Assembly: GCA_044221315.1 (NCBI GenBank)
Contig: JBGAPK010000004.1
Coordinates: 124,001-188,000, forward strand
DNA: 64,000 nt
Direction of reading: 5' to 3'
Source: JAFEBO01 sp044221315
GTDB lineage: Bacteria > Planctomycetota > Phycisphaerae > Phycisphaerales > UBA1924
The notes under the pieces are model-generated. The model was not told the origin of the DNA. It saw only the letters and a list, made by a program, of their open reading frames with translations, and did no database searches. Position numbers and translations under genes: made by a program. Below, one piece after another: positions 24,349-33,826 of the stretch; position 1 is the first letter of the stretch, and each line of letters starts with the position of its first letter.

Positions 24349-25715
24349 AGCCTGGCTCGGGCGGAGGCAATCGCGGATGCGACCGCGCTTAGCCCGGTGC
24401 CGCCGGGGATTTCCCGCCGCGACAGGCCGGACTCGAGTTTGAGGCACTCAAAGACGCCTTCATCGATCCGGGCATCGATCGAACGGAGCTCTGAAAGCGG
24501 GAGATCTTCGAGTCGCTTGGACCTGGCCAGTGCATGGCGCACGAGTTTGCCCACGATGTCGTGCGCGTCGCGGAAGGGGATGCCCTTGGCGACAAGGTAG
24601 TCGGCGAGTTCGGTGGCGTTCGCATAGCCGTCGAGCGCCGAGTTCCTTGCCCGGTCCTCGCGGACTTTGAGCGTGTCGAGAACGCGGGCCAGCACACGCA
24701 GGCACATCGAAAGCTGCCGCATCGAGTCGATCATTGGCTCTTTGTCTTCCTGCAGATCCTTGTTGTACGCAAGCGGGAGTCCCTTCACCGTCATCGCGAG
24801 GGTCGCGAACGCCCCGAAGATGCGGCCGGCCTTGCCCCTGATGAGTTCGCAGGCGTCCGGATTCTTCTTCTGCGGCATCAGCGAACTGCCGCTGGAGACC
24901 GAGTCGTGCATCTCAACGATGCCGAACTCCTGGGACGCGAAGAGAATGAGGTCCTCGGCGAGGCGGGAGAGGTGCAGAGCCGTGATCGAATTCGCGGACA
25001 AAGTCTCCAGTACGAAATCGCGATCGCTGGTGGCATCGAGGCTGTTGCGGGTGGGGGCATCAAAGCCGAGGTCCTTCGCGATCTGAGCGCGATCGACCTG
25101 ATAGGTGGTGCCGGCGAGAGCGCCCGAGCCCAGAGGTGAGAGATTGACGCGTTTTCGGGCATCAAGCAGGCGGGCCGCGTCGCGCTCGAGCATTTCCTGA
25201 TAGGCGAGCGCCCAGTGGGCGAAAACGATCGGCTGGGCGCGCTGCATGTGCGTGTAGCCGGAGGTGACGACATGTTTGGTTCGGTCGGCGAGATCGATGA
25301 GGGCTCGCCGGGCCTCTTTCAACTCGGCAAGGCGGGAATCGATCTCGGTGCGAACGTACAGCCGAAAGTCAGTGGCAACCTGATCGTTGCGGGAGCGGCC
25401 GGTGTGGAGTTTCTTGCCCAGGTCCCCCACCGCTTCGATCAGCCGACGCTCGACATACGAGTGGATGTCCTCGTCCGCCGCGGAAAGCGGATTGCCCGGA
25501 TCCTTGGAAATCTCGGATCTGAGCCCGGAAAGTGCGGAGGAGAGTCTGGCGAGTTCGTCGGAGGTGATGACGCCGGCGCGGTGGATGGCCTTGGCCCAAG
25601 CGAGCGAGCCCTCGATGTCCTGTATGGCCAGCGCAGCGTCTACGGGAAGCGAGTCGTTGAACTGCTTGAAGAGTTCGTCGGGTTTGGATTCGAAACGACC
25701 GCCCCAGAGAGCCAT
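24342..25715 (-). CDS. argH: argininosuccinate lyase
   Basis: A 457-aa enzyme that splits argininosuccinate into arginine and fumarate, the last step of arginine synthesis. MALWGGRFE starts the protein, HTGRSRNDQVATDFRLY and TSGYTHMQRAQPI carry conserved catalytic His residues, and the fumarase/lyase superfamily signature GSSLMPQKKNPD is intact with its catalytic Ser. Length is normal. It is not next to argG here. Its leader contains CACGGAGAA-type short repeats at 25731-25764. Confidence 0.97.
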   Translation of the reverse strand: MALWGGRFESKPDELFKQFNDSLPVDAALAIQDIEGSLAWAKAIHRAGVITSDELARLSSALSGLRSEISKDPGNPLSAADEDIHSYVERRLIEAVGDLGKKLHTGRSRNDQVATDFRLYVRTEIDSRLAELKEARRALIDLADRTKHVVTSGYTHMQRAQPIVFAHWALAYQEMLERDAARLLDARKRVNLSPLGSGALAGTTYQVDRAQIAKDLGFDAPTRNSLDATSDRDFVLETLSANSITALHLSRLAEDLILFASQEFGIVEMHDSVSSGSSLMPQKKNPDACELIRGKAGRIFGAFATLAMTVKGLPLAYNKDLQEDKEPMIDSMRQLSMCLRVLARVLDTLKVREDRARNSALDGYANATELADYLVAKGIPFRDAHDIVGKLVRHALARSKRLEDLPLSELRSIDARIDEGVFECLKLESGLSRREIPGGTGLSAVASAIASARARLS

Positions 25716-25730
25716 ACTCGAAACCTTTCA

Positions 25731-25764
25731 ACACGGAGAACTACGGTGGGCCACGGAGAAGAGG
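25731..25764. repeat. CACGGAGAA short repeats upstream of argH
   Basis: ACACGGAGAACTACGG followed by CCACGGAGAAGAGG: two CACGGAGAA units 21 bp apart. A related array occurs at 29900-29940 in the opposite orientation. They lie directly in front of a start codon in both places. Confidence 0.5.
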
Positions 25765-25914
25765 AAAGATTAGGAATGGAAATGGGGCGGGTTCTCCGCA
25801 TCGCCCTCGGCCCGGCTCATGTCGGGCGGATCGAAACGGTCACGCGGATATCGCACGCAGAAGACCAGCGACGCGAGTGCGGTCGTTGTTTGCCCTGTGG
25901 AGTGCCGGATCTGC

Positions 25915-28900
25915 CTACTTCGCCGGCTTGAAGCTCTTGTCGGGCAGTTTGGGCGTCTGCGGCGGGTTGACCGGCTTCTCCTTGATGAGCTGCTGAAGAT
26001 GGGCGATCGCCGCGTCGAGTTGAGCGTCTTTGCCCTCGAAGGTGGCGTGCGGCATGTTGTCGACCTCGATGTCTGGCACGACGCCCTTGCCTTCGACCAG
26101 CCAGATGCCGTCGGGGCCGAAGACTCCCGTCTCGCCGGCGCTAGCGACGCCTCCGTCCGACAGCCGGTTGTTCATGCTGAGCCAGACTTCGCCGCCCCAA
26201 GTTCGCATGCCGATCACTTTACCCAAGCCAAGGCGCCGGAATCCCTCGGAAAAGGCCTCGCCGTCCGAGGCGGTGAAGGCGTCGCACAGAACGACCATGT
26301 GGCCGCGGAAGGCGTACTGCATGTTCCAGGAGTCGGGCTGGCCGACGCGGGCGTTCCAGAACATCCAGGCCTTGCGGACCAGGGCGCCGAGGATCCAGGA
26401 GTCGATATTCCCGCCTGTATTGCGCCGGACGTCGATGATCAGGCCCGCCCGGTTGTAGACGGGGAAGAAGTTCTTCGCCCAGCGACCGATCTCGCCGCCG
26501 CTCATGTTGCGGAGGTGCACATAGCCGATCTGCCCCGCGCCGTTCTTTTCGACAGCGACTCGCCGGGTGTATTCCCATGCGGTGTACCGGAGGTTCGCGG
26601 CATCGCCGAGAGAAATTGGCGTGACAATCACGTCGCGGGCATCGCCGCTCGCGGGCTTGACGTGAAGCAGAACCTGCTGCCCCGCCTTGCCCCGCAGAAG
26701 CGAGGCCGGATCGGGCACTGTCGCCAGCGAAACTCCGTTGATCTGTTCGATCAGATCACCGTTCTGAATGTCCACACCGGGACGGGCAAGCGGCGGCACC
26801 TGGGTCGGCTCATCGGGATCGAAGTCATAGATGTGTGTGACGCGCCATCCTGCCGCCTCGCGTGTCATATCTGCGCCGAGTGACGCATTGCCGACGTCGT
26901 CCGTCGCCTGACGAATATCTCCACCCTGGACGAAGTGGTGCAGGGTGGACAGTTCGCCCGAGAGTTGGGCGAGGATGTCGTTGAGTTCGGCGCGGGTGCG
27001 GACCCGCTCGACCAGCGGTGCGTATTTGGCCTTCATCGCGGGCCAGTCCACGCCGTGCATGTTGGTGGCGTAGAAATAGTCGCGGAGCAGGCGCCAGGCG
27101 TCGGAATACATCTGACGCCATTCGACGGCCGGAACCAGGCTGAAAGACCACTTCGAGAGATCGACCGACTTGCCGTCAAGTTCGGCAGGAGCAACGGCGG
27201 TATCGACAATGGAGTACGTGCTGGCTTTGTGGATCAGCATCTTCTTCTGATCCAGCGAGAGCTCGTACCCGCGGATATCAGAGGCGATGGTCTTGGTCTC
27301 GATCTTCTCGTTGCCGATGTTGACGCCGTGAAGGTTGGTCTTGGAGTCCAGGCCCCGGAGGAAGTCGGTGAAGAAGAGAGACTTCTCGGTGACCGAGAGG
27401 CTTCCGTAGTTGCTTGCCGGGAGCGGGACCTCCTCGAGGCGAGATTCGATTCCGTCGAGGTCGATGACGACTTCCGCCGGAGGCTTTTCGGCCTTCTTTT
27501 CAGAGTCCTTGGCCTTGTCGCCCTCCGGCTTCGATTCGTCCTTCTTCGCGTCGTCTTTCTTTTCTTCCTTTCTTGCCTCTTCCTTCTTTTCGTCTTTCTT
27601 TTCCGAATTCAGCTCGTCGTTCGGACGCCAGGGTGAGCGCTGACCCTTCTTGAGCGAGACGAGGTAGATCTTGGTCCGCTTGTCGAAGTTCGGCTGAGGG
27701 GCGAGCGGGCCCCACGGGCTCTGAACGGTGGACTGGAACGTGCGGTCGCTCAGCAGGTAGAGCCATTTGCCGTCGCGGCTGAAGCAGGGAGAACCGCTCT
27801 CGAAGCGGTCGGTCGTGACGGGAGTGACCTGACCGCTGGCAACGTTGTAGAGCTTGATCACGCCGTTGGAGTTGGACGCGGGCTCGGCAAACACGATCCA
27901 GCGTGAATCCGCCGACCACGCGAAGTCGCCGATATCGCCGTCCTTGTTCTCCGTGATGGTCTTGGTGGTCTTGGCCGCGATGTCGGTCAGGTAGAGCTTC
28001 TGGTTCTTGTCGGTGTGAGCGACGTACTTTCCGTCCGGGCTTGCGGCGAGCTGAAATCGCAGGATCATTCCGTCATTGGTGATCTGCGTCGCCTCGCCGA
28101 TTCCGTTCGCGGGGAGCTTCCAGATTTCAACCTCGCCCGACGCATCGCTGAAGGCCAGGAGCGACTTCCCGTCCGGCATGAACGAGGCGTTGCGGTAGCG
28201 AACGCCCGACTCCTTGGTCACATCCACGAAGCGCCCTTGCTTGGCGGGGGCGACGAAGACCTGCCCACGCGCCGTGAGGGCGAGGCGGTCGCCACTCGGT
28301 GAAAGCGCCGTGGAACCGATCGCCTTCGCCGGGTCCTTGATCCACTGCTCGCGCATCTGATCGAAATCGCTCGAGAGCTTGATCGGGACCTCGCCGTCTT
28401 TGCCCGACGCGATATCCAGCAGATAGATGTCGGCTCCGTGCTGGTACACAATCCGACCGCCGTCAAGATCGGGCGAGGCGACGTCATACTCCACGTGCTT
28501 GGTGTGCTGCTTGAGGTCCTTGCCGGACGGGTCCATCGACCAGATGTTCATGATGCCGTCGCGATCTGAGGCGAAATAAATCCGCGCCCCACTCGGACCG
28601 CTCCAGAACATGGCTTCCTTGCTGGTGCCGGCATAATCCGTCGTCAGCGGCACAGCCTCGGCTTCGCTCGTGGTGTACTTCCAAAGTTGCTGGATGAAGC
28701 CGCCCTGGTAACGCTTGGTATTGCTCCCCTGGAACGGAAGACGCGTGAAGAAGAGCGTCTTGCCATCCGAAGAGAACGCGCCCTGATCGGCCTCAGAGAG
28801 CGGCACTCGCTCCACAGCCGGCGCCTCTCCCGCGTTGGCCTCTCGCGTGCGGGCTCCAAGAACAACGAGCTGACTCGAGGGCAGTGTCGCGAATTCGCGA

Positions 28901-29289
28901 GTGGAGTACATGATCTTCCCGCTGGGGGTCCAGCCGACGAAGCTCACCCGGGAGGCGCCAAAGGTCTGGCGAACCGGCAGGCCACCGTCCAAGGGCATCG
29001 TGTAGATCTCGCCGGGGCCTTCATACGTGGCGACAAACGCGATGGTCTTCCCATCCGGTGAAATCGCCGGATGCCCCTCATCGCCGGCGCCGGTCGTGAG
29101 GCGTGTGGCAACGCCGCCCGCGGCCGGGACTTTCCACAGGTCGCCTTCGCTGACGAACACGATCGTGTCGCCGTGAATGGCGGGCTGGCGGTAGTAGCCG
29201 CGGGTTGTGGGATTTGGGTTTGGGCCTGCGGGTTGGGCGAACGCAAGAATCGAGCAGGAAAGCGCGAGAGCGGCGGCGAGGGATCGCAT
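25915..29289 (-). CDS. tricorn-like S41 protease (beta-propeller, PDZ, S41)
   Basis: A 1124-aa protein with a signal peptide (MRSLAAALALSCSILAFAQ). The N-terminal half is made of WD/PD40-type beta-propeller repeats with recurring SPDGKTIAF-like strands. Next is a Lys/Glu/Asp-rich linker of about 60 residues, then the tricorn core domain, a PDZ domain and an S41 catalytic domain. LCDAFTASDGEAFSEGF holds the nucleophile Ser. In archaea tricorn degrades peptides made by the proteasome; this exported bacterial form probably acts in the periplasm. The highly charged linker is not part of the canonical fold. Confidence 0.9.
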   Translation of the reverse strand: MRSLAAALALSCSILAFAQPAGPNPNPTTRGYYRQPAIHGDTIVFVSEGDLWKVPAAGGVATRLTTGAGDEGHPAISPDGKTIAFVATYEGPGEIYTMPLDGGLPVRQTFGASRVSFVGWTPSGKIMYSTREFATLPSSQLVVLGARTREANAGEAPAVERVPLSEADQGAFSSDGKTLFFTRLPFQGSNTKRYQGGFIQQLWKYTTSEAEAVPLTTDYAGTSKEAMFWSGPSGARIYFASDRDGIMNIWSMDPSGKDLKQHTKHVEYDVASPDLDGGRIVYQHGADIYLLDIASGKDGEVPIKLSSDFDQMREQWIKDPAKAIGSTALSPSGDRLALTARGQVFVAPAKQGRFVDVTKESGVRYRNASFMPDGKSLLAFSDASGEVEIWKLPANGIGEATQITNDGMILRFQLAASPDGKYVAHTDKNQKLYLTDIAAKTTKTITENKDGDIGDFAWSADSRWIVFAEPASNSNGVIKLYNVASGQVTPVTTDRFESGSPCFSRDGKWLYLLSDRTFQSTVQSPWGPLAPQPNFDKRTKIYLVSLKKGQRSPWRPNDELNSEKKDEKKEEARKEEKKDDAKKDESKPEGDKAKDSEKKAEKPPAEVVIDLDGIESRLEEVPLPASNYGSLSVTEKSLFFTDFLRGLDSKTNLHGVNIGNEKIETKTIASDIRGYELSLDQKKMLIHKASTYSIVDTAVAPAELDGKSVDLSKWSFSLVPAVEWRQMYSDAWRLLRDYFYATNMHGVDWPAMKAKYAPLVERVRTRAELNDILAQLSGELSTLHHFVQGGDIRQATDDVGNASLGADMTREAAGWRVTHIYDFDPDEPTQVPPLARPGVDIQNGDLIEQINGVSLATVPDPASLLRGKAGQQVLLHVKPASGDARDVIVTPISLGDAANLRYTAWEYTRRVAVEKNGAGQIGYVHLRNMSGGEIGRWAKNFFPVYNRAGLIIDVRRNTGGNIDSWILGALVRKAWMFWNARVGQPDSWNMQYAFRGHMVVLCDAFTASDGEAFSEGFRRLGLGKVIGMRTWGGEVWLSMNNRLSDGGVASAGETGVFGPDGIWLVEGKGVVPDIEVDNMPHATFEGKDAQLDAAIAHLQQLIKEKPVNPPQTPKLPDKSFKPAK

Positions 29290-29444
29290 GGGGCGGAGGC
29301 TCCGTGTGGGTCAGAGAGGATACCGAATCGGCGGCGCGAAGTTGCCCGTGAGGTCACGCGTCGCGGAGAACGCGGCCGTACGTACAGGAAATTCGTCAAC
29401 CCTGGAAATGGCGATCGGCGATGAACTGTGCATCGCCGGAGCCC

Positions 29445-29476
29445 ACACCCAACCCCCTTCCTCGGGGAGGGGGCTT
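29445..29476. repeat. GC-rich palindromic element (relative of the rlmN insert)
   Basis: CACCCAACCCCCTTCCTCGG then GGAGGGGGCTT: an imperfect inverted repeat whose core matches that of the palindrome in rlmN (1917-1969). It lies between the SnoaL-like gene and the tricorn-like gene, where it is non-coding. Confidence 0.6.
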
Positions 29477-29488
29477 CGCAAGTACCGG

Positions 29489-29887
29489 TCACTGGCACGA
29501 GATGGCGCGATGGACGAGGGCGGTATCCGTAAACTGACGGAATCGCACGACGCGATTGTCCTTGATGTCGTACACATGCGCGAACGCGGCCGAGAGTTGC
29601 TTGCCGGTCGCCTTGTACGTCCCCTCGTACACGCCGATCGCGATCACCGTGTCGCCCGCATCGTGCCATTCCGTCACGCGAGCACGCCAGTTGTCCCAAT
29701 CGCGCCGGAACTGCGAGAGAACATCGTCGAGCACGTGGAGCGCGCCCTTGTGAAGTCCGCCGTCGGGGAAGCCGTCGTTCTGGATCCACTCCACGTCAGG
29801 GTGGAGGATGGAAAAGATGCGATCGCGATCGCGGGAAGCGAAGGCGTCGTAGAGCGATTCAATCAAAGCCCGATTCGCACTTGTCAT
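29489..29887 (-). CDS. SnoaL-like / NTF2-fold protein
   Basis: A 132-aa single-domain protein of the NTF2-like superfamily. ALIESLYDAFASRDRDRIFSIL is the typical opening helix pair, HPDVEWI follows, and WHDAGDTVIAIGVYEG and FAHVYDIKDNRVVRFRQFTD are the beta-sheet strands. Members include ketosteroid isomerase-like enzymes and many proteins of unknown role. No clear catalytic Asp pair identifies a substrate. It is downstream of the AMP nucleosidase gene on the same strand. Confidence 0.8.
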   Translation of the reverse strand: MTSANRALIESLYDAFASRDRDRIFSILHPDVEWIQNDGFPDGGLHKGALHVLDDVLSQFRRDWDNWRARVTEWHDAGDTVIAIGVYEGTYKATGKQLSAAFAHVYDIKDNRVVRFRQFTDTALVHRAISCQ

Positions 29888-29899
29888 CTTCGGTCATTC

Positions 29900-29940
29900 T
29901 TTCTCCGTGCACCTCTCCGTGGTTCTCCGTGGCACTCAGT
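29900..29940. repeat. CACGGAGAA repeat array
   Basis: Read on the minus strand: three CACGGAGA units in CCACGGAGAACCACGGAG, then GTGCACGGAGAAAG, ending just before the SnoaL-like start. It is the same word as in the argH leader (25731-25764). Confidence 0.5.
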
Positions 29941-29964
29941 GTTCGACTCTTTGCGTCACGATCG

Positions 29965-30753
29965 CTATTCAAACCTCAAATGCTTCACACTTTCCCCGCT
30001 ATCGCGCAGATCGATGAGTGCGTCGATGCCAATGTCGAGGTGCATCTTCACGAAGTTCTCATTCACCAGCCGATCGCTCTCCCCAGTCTTGACGCCCTCG
30101 GGCGTCATCGGATTGTCGCTGACGAGCAGCAGCGCCCCCTTCGGAATCGAGTTTACAAACCCCACCATGAACAGTGTCGCCGTCTCCATGTCGATACCGA
30201 TGGCCCGAATCTGCCGCAGGTATTCGCGAAACTTCTCGTCGTGTTCCCACACCCGACGGTTGGTCGTATAGACGGTGCCGGTCCAGTAGTCGCACTTGTG
30301 TTCCACAATCGCCGTCGACACCGCACGCTGAAGCCGGAACGACGGAAGCGCCGGCACCTCCGGCGGCATGTACTCGTTGCTCGTCCCCTCTCCCCGAATG
30401 GCAGCGATCGGCAGCACGAAATCACCCAGCTTGGTCTTTTTGAGCCCGCCGCACTTGCCTAGGAACAGCACCGCCTGCGGCTCGACAGCGCTCAACAGGT
30501 CCATCGTCGTCGCCGCCATGGCCGAGCCCATGCCGAAGTTCACGATGGTCAGATTCTCGCCCGGCGTTCCCTTGGCGCCGGTGGCCGACTGCATCGGCCG
30601 GTCGCGCCCCATCACCTCGACGCCGAAGCGGGTCGCAAACGCTTCGACGTAGCTGGCGAAGTTGGTGAGGAGAATGTGGCTTCCCCACTGATCAAGCGGG
30701 CGTCCTGTATAGCGGACAAGCCAGTCGCGGACGATATCGGCTTTGGTTTTCAT
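29965..30753 (-). CDS. amn: AMP nucleosidase
   Basis: A 262-aa phosphorylase-fold enzyme that splits AMP into adenine and ribose 5-phosphate. LTIVNFGMGSAMAATTMDLL and AVLFLGKCGGL form the nucleoside-site core. RGEGTSNEYMPPEVPALPSF and IGIDMETATLFMVGF, with the conserved Glu, together with VSDNPMTPEGVKT, match the short AMP nucleosidase form rather than the longer E. coli Amn, which has an extra N-terminal domain. The start at 30753 (MKTKADIVRDW) fits the family; upstream sequence is unrelated. Confidence 0.9.
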   Translation of the reverse strand: MKTKADIVRDWLVRYTGRPLDQWGSHILLTNFASYVEAFATRFGVEVMGRDRPMQSATGAKGTPGENLTIVNFGMGSAMAATTMDLLSAVEPQAVLFLGKCGGLKKTKLGDFVLPIAAIRGEGTSNEYMPPEVPALPSFRLQRAVSTAIVEHKCDYWTGTVYTTNRRVWEHDEKFREYLRQIRAIGIDMETATLFMVGFVNSIPKGALLLVSDNPMTPEGVKTGESDRLVNENFVKMHLDIGIDALIDLRDSGESVKHLRFE

Positions 30754-30922
30754 CCCTGAATAAGGATATCGGCTCTTCTCGCTTAGGAGATCGCGGAAGG
30801 CCCACGGGCCGCAGGTCAACGCACCGACGTGCCCAACGAGCCCGAACGAAGTGAAGGGCGCACCGGCAAACGAGCGCCCCACGCGTCCCGAAAATAACTC
30901 CCGACTGTGTTACGCTCCCCCC

Positions 30923-31780
30923 ATGCATCCACTGCTCTGGTTCTTCGGCGCGTGCGTGATCGGCCTGTTGCTCTCGGCGCTCGTCTTCCACGCCCTCGCC
31001 CGCCTCGGCAAGGTCGGCAACGCGATCTGCGATGTCTGCGCCAAGGGCTACCTGCTCGACATTACGGTCTTCTACTTCGTGCACGGGCCGTGGGTTGCCG
31101 CGATCATCCTTTGGTGGAATCACGACTCCGCCGCGCCGGGTCCGCCGGCCCACTCATTCGCCTCGTTCGCTGCGTACCTCGCCACCGCCATCCTCGCCCA
31201 AATGCTCACTCTCGTCCTCTGGTCCTGGATGCACGAAGCCATGCACCCCGGCATCCGCAAGGGCCCGCGCATCGTCACCACCCTTAATCGCAAAGTCGGC
31301 AAGTTCCGCAACCACGCCGCCGTCTGGTGGACAGCGTGGGCCGTGCCGCTCTTCACCATCGTCCGCCTCGCCGAGATCCTCCTCTACCCGCCGCTCCATT
31401 GGCTCGTCCGCCTCCCGAAATACAACGTCAACGAGTGGATCAACGTCAGCCGCCAGAAGTTCTCCGGCCTCGTCGGCCACGACCTCATCTGGTGCCTCTA
31501 CTGCGACTGGATGACCGGCGTCTGGAGCCTCGCCACCGAAATGCTCCGCAACGTCGAGAGCTTCTGGTGCCCCATCAAGTACTCATCCCCTGAAAAGTGC
31601 GAGAAGTGCTGCGTCGATTTCCCCGACATCAACGGCGGCTGGGTCGATGCGAAGGGCAACATCGCGCAAGTCGCGGCACTCCTCAACGAGAAGTACCCCG
31701 GCCCCAGCGGCGAAAACGGCTGGTTCGGGCATCCCTCGCGCAAAGTCGATCTGACCGTGCGGGGAAGCAAACCAAGCTGA
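30923..31780 (+). CDS. conserved membrane protein with three CxxC pairs
   Basis: A 285-aa protein with about four membrane segments in its first 160 residues and a soluble C-terminal part. It has three CxxC pairs, C36-DV-C39, C191-LY-C194 and C226-EK-C229, plus C216 and C230, and a His in WSWMHEAMHP. The pattern suggests metal or disulfide binding at the membrane surface. No named family was recognised. It is divergent from the amn gene and precedes an MFS gene by 73 bp. The ATG at 30923 is the first start compatible with the N-terminal helix. Confidence 0.65.
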   Translation: MHPLLWFFGACVIGLLLSALVFHALARLGKVGNAICDVCAKGYLLDITVFYFVHGPWVAAIILWWNHDSAAPGPPAHSFASFAAYLATAILAQMLTLVLWSWMHEAMHPGIRKGPRIVTTLNRKVGKFRNHAAVWWTAWAVPLFTIVRLAEILLYPPLHWLVRLPKYNVNEWINVSRQKFSGLVGHDLIWCLYCDWMTGVWSLATEMLRNVESFWCPIKYSSPEKCEKCCVDFPDINGGWVDAKGNIAQVAALLNEKYPGPSGENGWFGHPSRKVDLTVRGSKPS

Positions 31781-31853
31781 TTCTGCCGCGCGGCTTGCGC
31801 GCGAGCCGTGCCCTCGCACGCTACGCTGGGGCCAACATCCACGGACCAACCGC

Positions 31854-33125
31854 GTGCCGAGCCGCAAACCCGCCATCGGATTTATCTTCCTGACCCTGCT
31901 GCTCGACGTGCTCGGCTTCGGTGTCATCATTCCGGTCGCGCCGAGGCTCGTCGAGAATCTGCTGAACTCCGGCGCGGGCGGCACGGACGAGCAGGCCGCA
32001 TCCGTCGTCGGCTGGCTCACCGCGACCTACGCGATCATGCAGTTCTTCTTCTCGCCCTTCCTCGGCGCACTGTCCGACCGGTTCGGCCGGCGCCCCGTAC
32101 TGCTCGTCGCCATCTTCGGCAGCGGGATCGACTATATTGCGATGGCGCTCTCCCCGGCGCTCTGGTTCCTCTTCCTGACGCGTGGCATCAACGGCCTGAC
32201 CGGCGCCAGCATGACGGTCTGCAACGCCTACATCGCGGATATCACAACCCCCGAGAAACGGGCCGGGGCGTTCGGACTGATGGGGGCGGCATTCGGTATC
32301 GGCTTCGTCCTCGGTCCACTCGCGGGAGGCGTGCTCGGAGCGATCGATATCCACCTGCCCTTCTACGCCGCGGCAGGTCTCTCACTCGCAAACTGGCTCT
32401 ACGGTCTGATCGTTCTGCCCGAATCGCTCCCCCACGACCGGCGTTCGCATCTCAGTCTCTCACGGATGAACCCGATCGGTGCCTTCCACGGCCTCGGCAG
32501 GTACCCCGTAGTCGCGGCACTCGCCGCAGCCATGTTCATGCTCAACCTCGCCATGTTCGGCCTCCACGCAACGTGGGTGCTCTACACCAAGCACCGCTAC
32601 GACTGGAACCCAAGGGACGTCGGCCTCTCGCTGACAGCCGTCGGCATCGGCGCGGCAATCGTTCAAGGCGGGCTCGCGCGGAAGATCATCCCGGCGCTCG
32701 GCGAGAAAACAGCTCTCATCCTCGGGCTCTGCATCGGAGTCCTCGCCTACATCGGGTATGGCACGGCACCGCAGGGTTGGATGATCTACATCGTCATCGC
32801 TTTCGCCTCGCTTGGCGGAATCGCCCAGCCCGCCGCACAGTCCATCATCACACGAACCGTGCGCCCCTACGAGCAGGGCGCCGTGCAGGGCACCCTCACA
32901 GCGCTCTCCAGCATCGCCAACATCTTCGGCCCGCTCATCGGCGGCTACGTCTTCGCCTACTTCATCTCCGCCAAGGCGCCGGTGCAGTTGCCCGGCGCGC
33001 CCTATTACGTCAGCGCACTCTTCTCGGCGATCGGCACCGTGATCGCGGTCTGGGCGCTCTGGGGTTTCGTCAGCCTGCCGAAACACCAGGAGGCGCACCG
33101 AAATCCCGCAATGCCAAGCGACTGA
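31854..33125 (+). CDS. MFS transporter, TetA-like (DHA1 family)
   Basis: A 423-aa twelve-helix exporter. GFIFLTLLLDVLGFGVIIPV is the TetA-type first helix (motif D1), LGALSDRFGRRPVLL is MFS motif A between helices 2 and 3, and GFVLGPLAGG is motif C of drug/proton antiporters. The start is GTG at 31854. It is probably a drug or metabolite efflux pump; the close TetA resemblance does not by itself show tetracycline transport. Confidence 0.88.
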   Translation: MPSRKPAIGFIFLTLLLDVLGFGVIIPVAPRLVENLLNSGAGGTDEQAASVVGWLTATYAIMQFFFSPFLGALSDRFGRRPVLLVAIFGSGIDYIAMALSPALWFLFLTRGINGLTGASMTVCNAYIADITTPEKRAGAFGLMGAAFGIGFVLGPLAGGVLGAIDIHLPFYAAAGLSLANWLYGLIVLPESLPHDRRSHLSLSRMNPIGAFHGLGRYPVVAALAAAMFMLNLAMFGLHATWVLYTKHRYDWNPRDVGLSLTAVGIGAAIVQGGLARKIIPALGEKTALILGLCIGVLAYIGYGTAPQGWMIYIVIAFASLGGIAQPAAQSIITRTVRPYEQGAVQGTLTALSSIANIFGPLIGGYVFAYFISAKAPVQLPGAPYYVSALFSAIGTVIAVWALWGFVSLPKHQEAHRNPAMPSD

Positions 33126-33142
33126 CCCGCGACCGTTCCCCC

Positions 33143-33562
33143 CTACTTCTTGAATCCAAACAGCCCCTTCATCCGCTCCGCCAGCGTGAACTCGCTGAGG
33201 TCTTTCAGTTCCCCCGCATCAAGCAGCACGCCCCCGCAGGTGCGGCAGAGATCGATGATCACATGGGGCTGCCTCGGATCGGGCACCTGAACGAGCTTGC
33301 TGTGGTCGCGCGGGCACTCGAGGAAATCGTCCCGCAGCACCTTGTATTCGTAGTTGTGCTTCGCCGTGCCGTAGTCGATCTCACCAAGGTCAACGCCCTT
33401 GTCCTTGGCCTTGATAGTCGCTTCGAGTTCGTACGCGTCGAACCAGATCGCCCCGCAGCGCCCGCAATGGTCAACCTCGAACTTGCTGTCGCCGACGGTC
33501 AGCTTCTCCATTATCGTGGCGTCTTTAGGACAGCGGATTTTGCCCGGGGGTGTCGTCTTCAT
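33143..33562 (-). CDS. double TFIIB-type zinc-ribbon protein
   Basis: A 139-aa small protein with two related halves. Each carries a C-P-x-D knuckle followed by CxxCG and an FDAYEL or LDAGEL helix: C11/C33/C36 in the first half, C83/C106/C109 in the second. This is the zf-TFIIB (DUF1922-like) arrangement, usually single. The fourth Cys of a full zinc site is Asp in both halves. It ends in a basic GLFGFKK tail. The role is unknown; nucleic acid or protein binding is possible. It is convergent with the MFS gene, only 17 bp apart. Confidence 0.75.
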   Translation of the reverse strand: MKTTPPGKIRCPKDATIMEKLTVGDSKFEVDHCGRCGAIWFDAYELEATIKAKDKGVDLGEIDYGTAKHNYEYKVLRDDFLECPRDHSKLVQVPDPRQPHVIIDLCRTCGGVLLDAGELKDLSEFTLAERMKGLFGFKK

Positions 33563-33749
33563 GACGCCAAGCGTACCAACGCCAGTCGATTGTCGTCTTC
33601 TCACCGTTCGTTTGTGCGCACAAGAGCGCTCGTTTTGCTCCGATCCCAAAAAAACTTCACTTCGTGCCAGCTCCCGCCGCGGCCGTAACTTACGACTTGC
33701 GTCCTCCACGCCCCCGCGCGCACACAAGCGCCTCTGCGCGCGCAAGCCA

Positions 33750-33778
33750 ACGATTTTTGTCCGACGCCGCAAAATCGT
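33750..33778. promoter_or_regulatory. inverted repeat in divergent promoter region
   Basis: ACGATTTT (33750-33757) and AAAATCGT (33771-33778) are a perfect 8-bp inverted repeat with a 13-bp spacer. It lies between the divergent zinc-ribbon gene and the gene starting at 33827. The spacing suits a dimeric regulator, but no protein is known to bind it. Confidence 0.4.
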
Positions 33779-33826
33779 CGTGTATGTTGGCCCGCGAACC
33801 GTCCCTCTTCCCTCCGGAGCAGCCAC

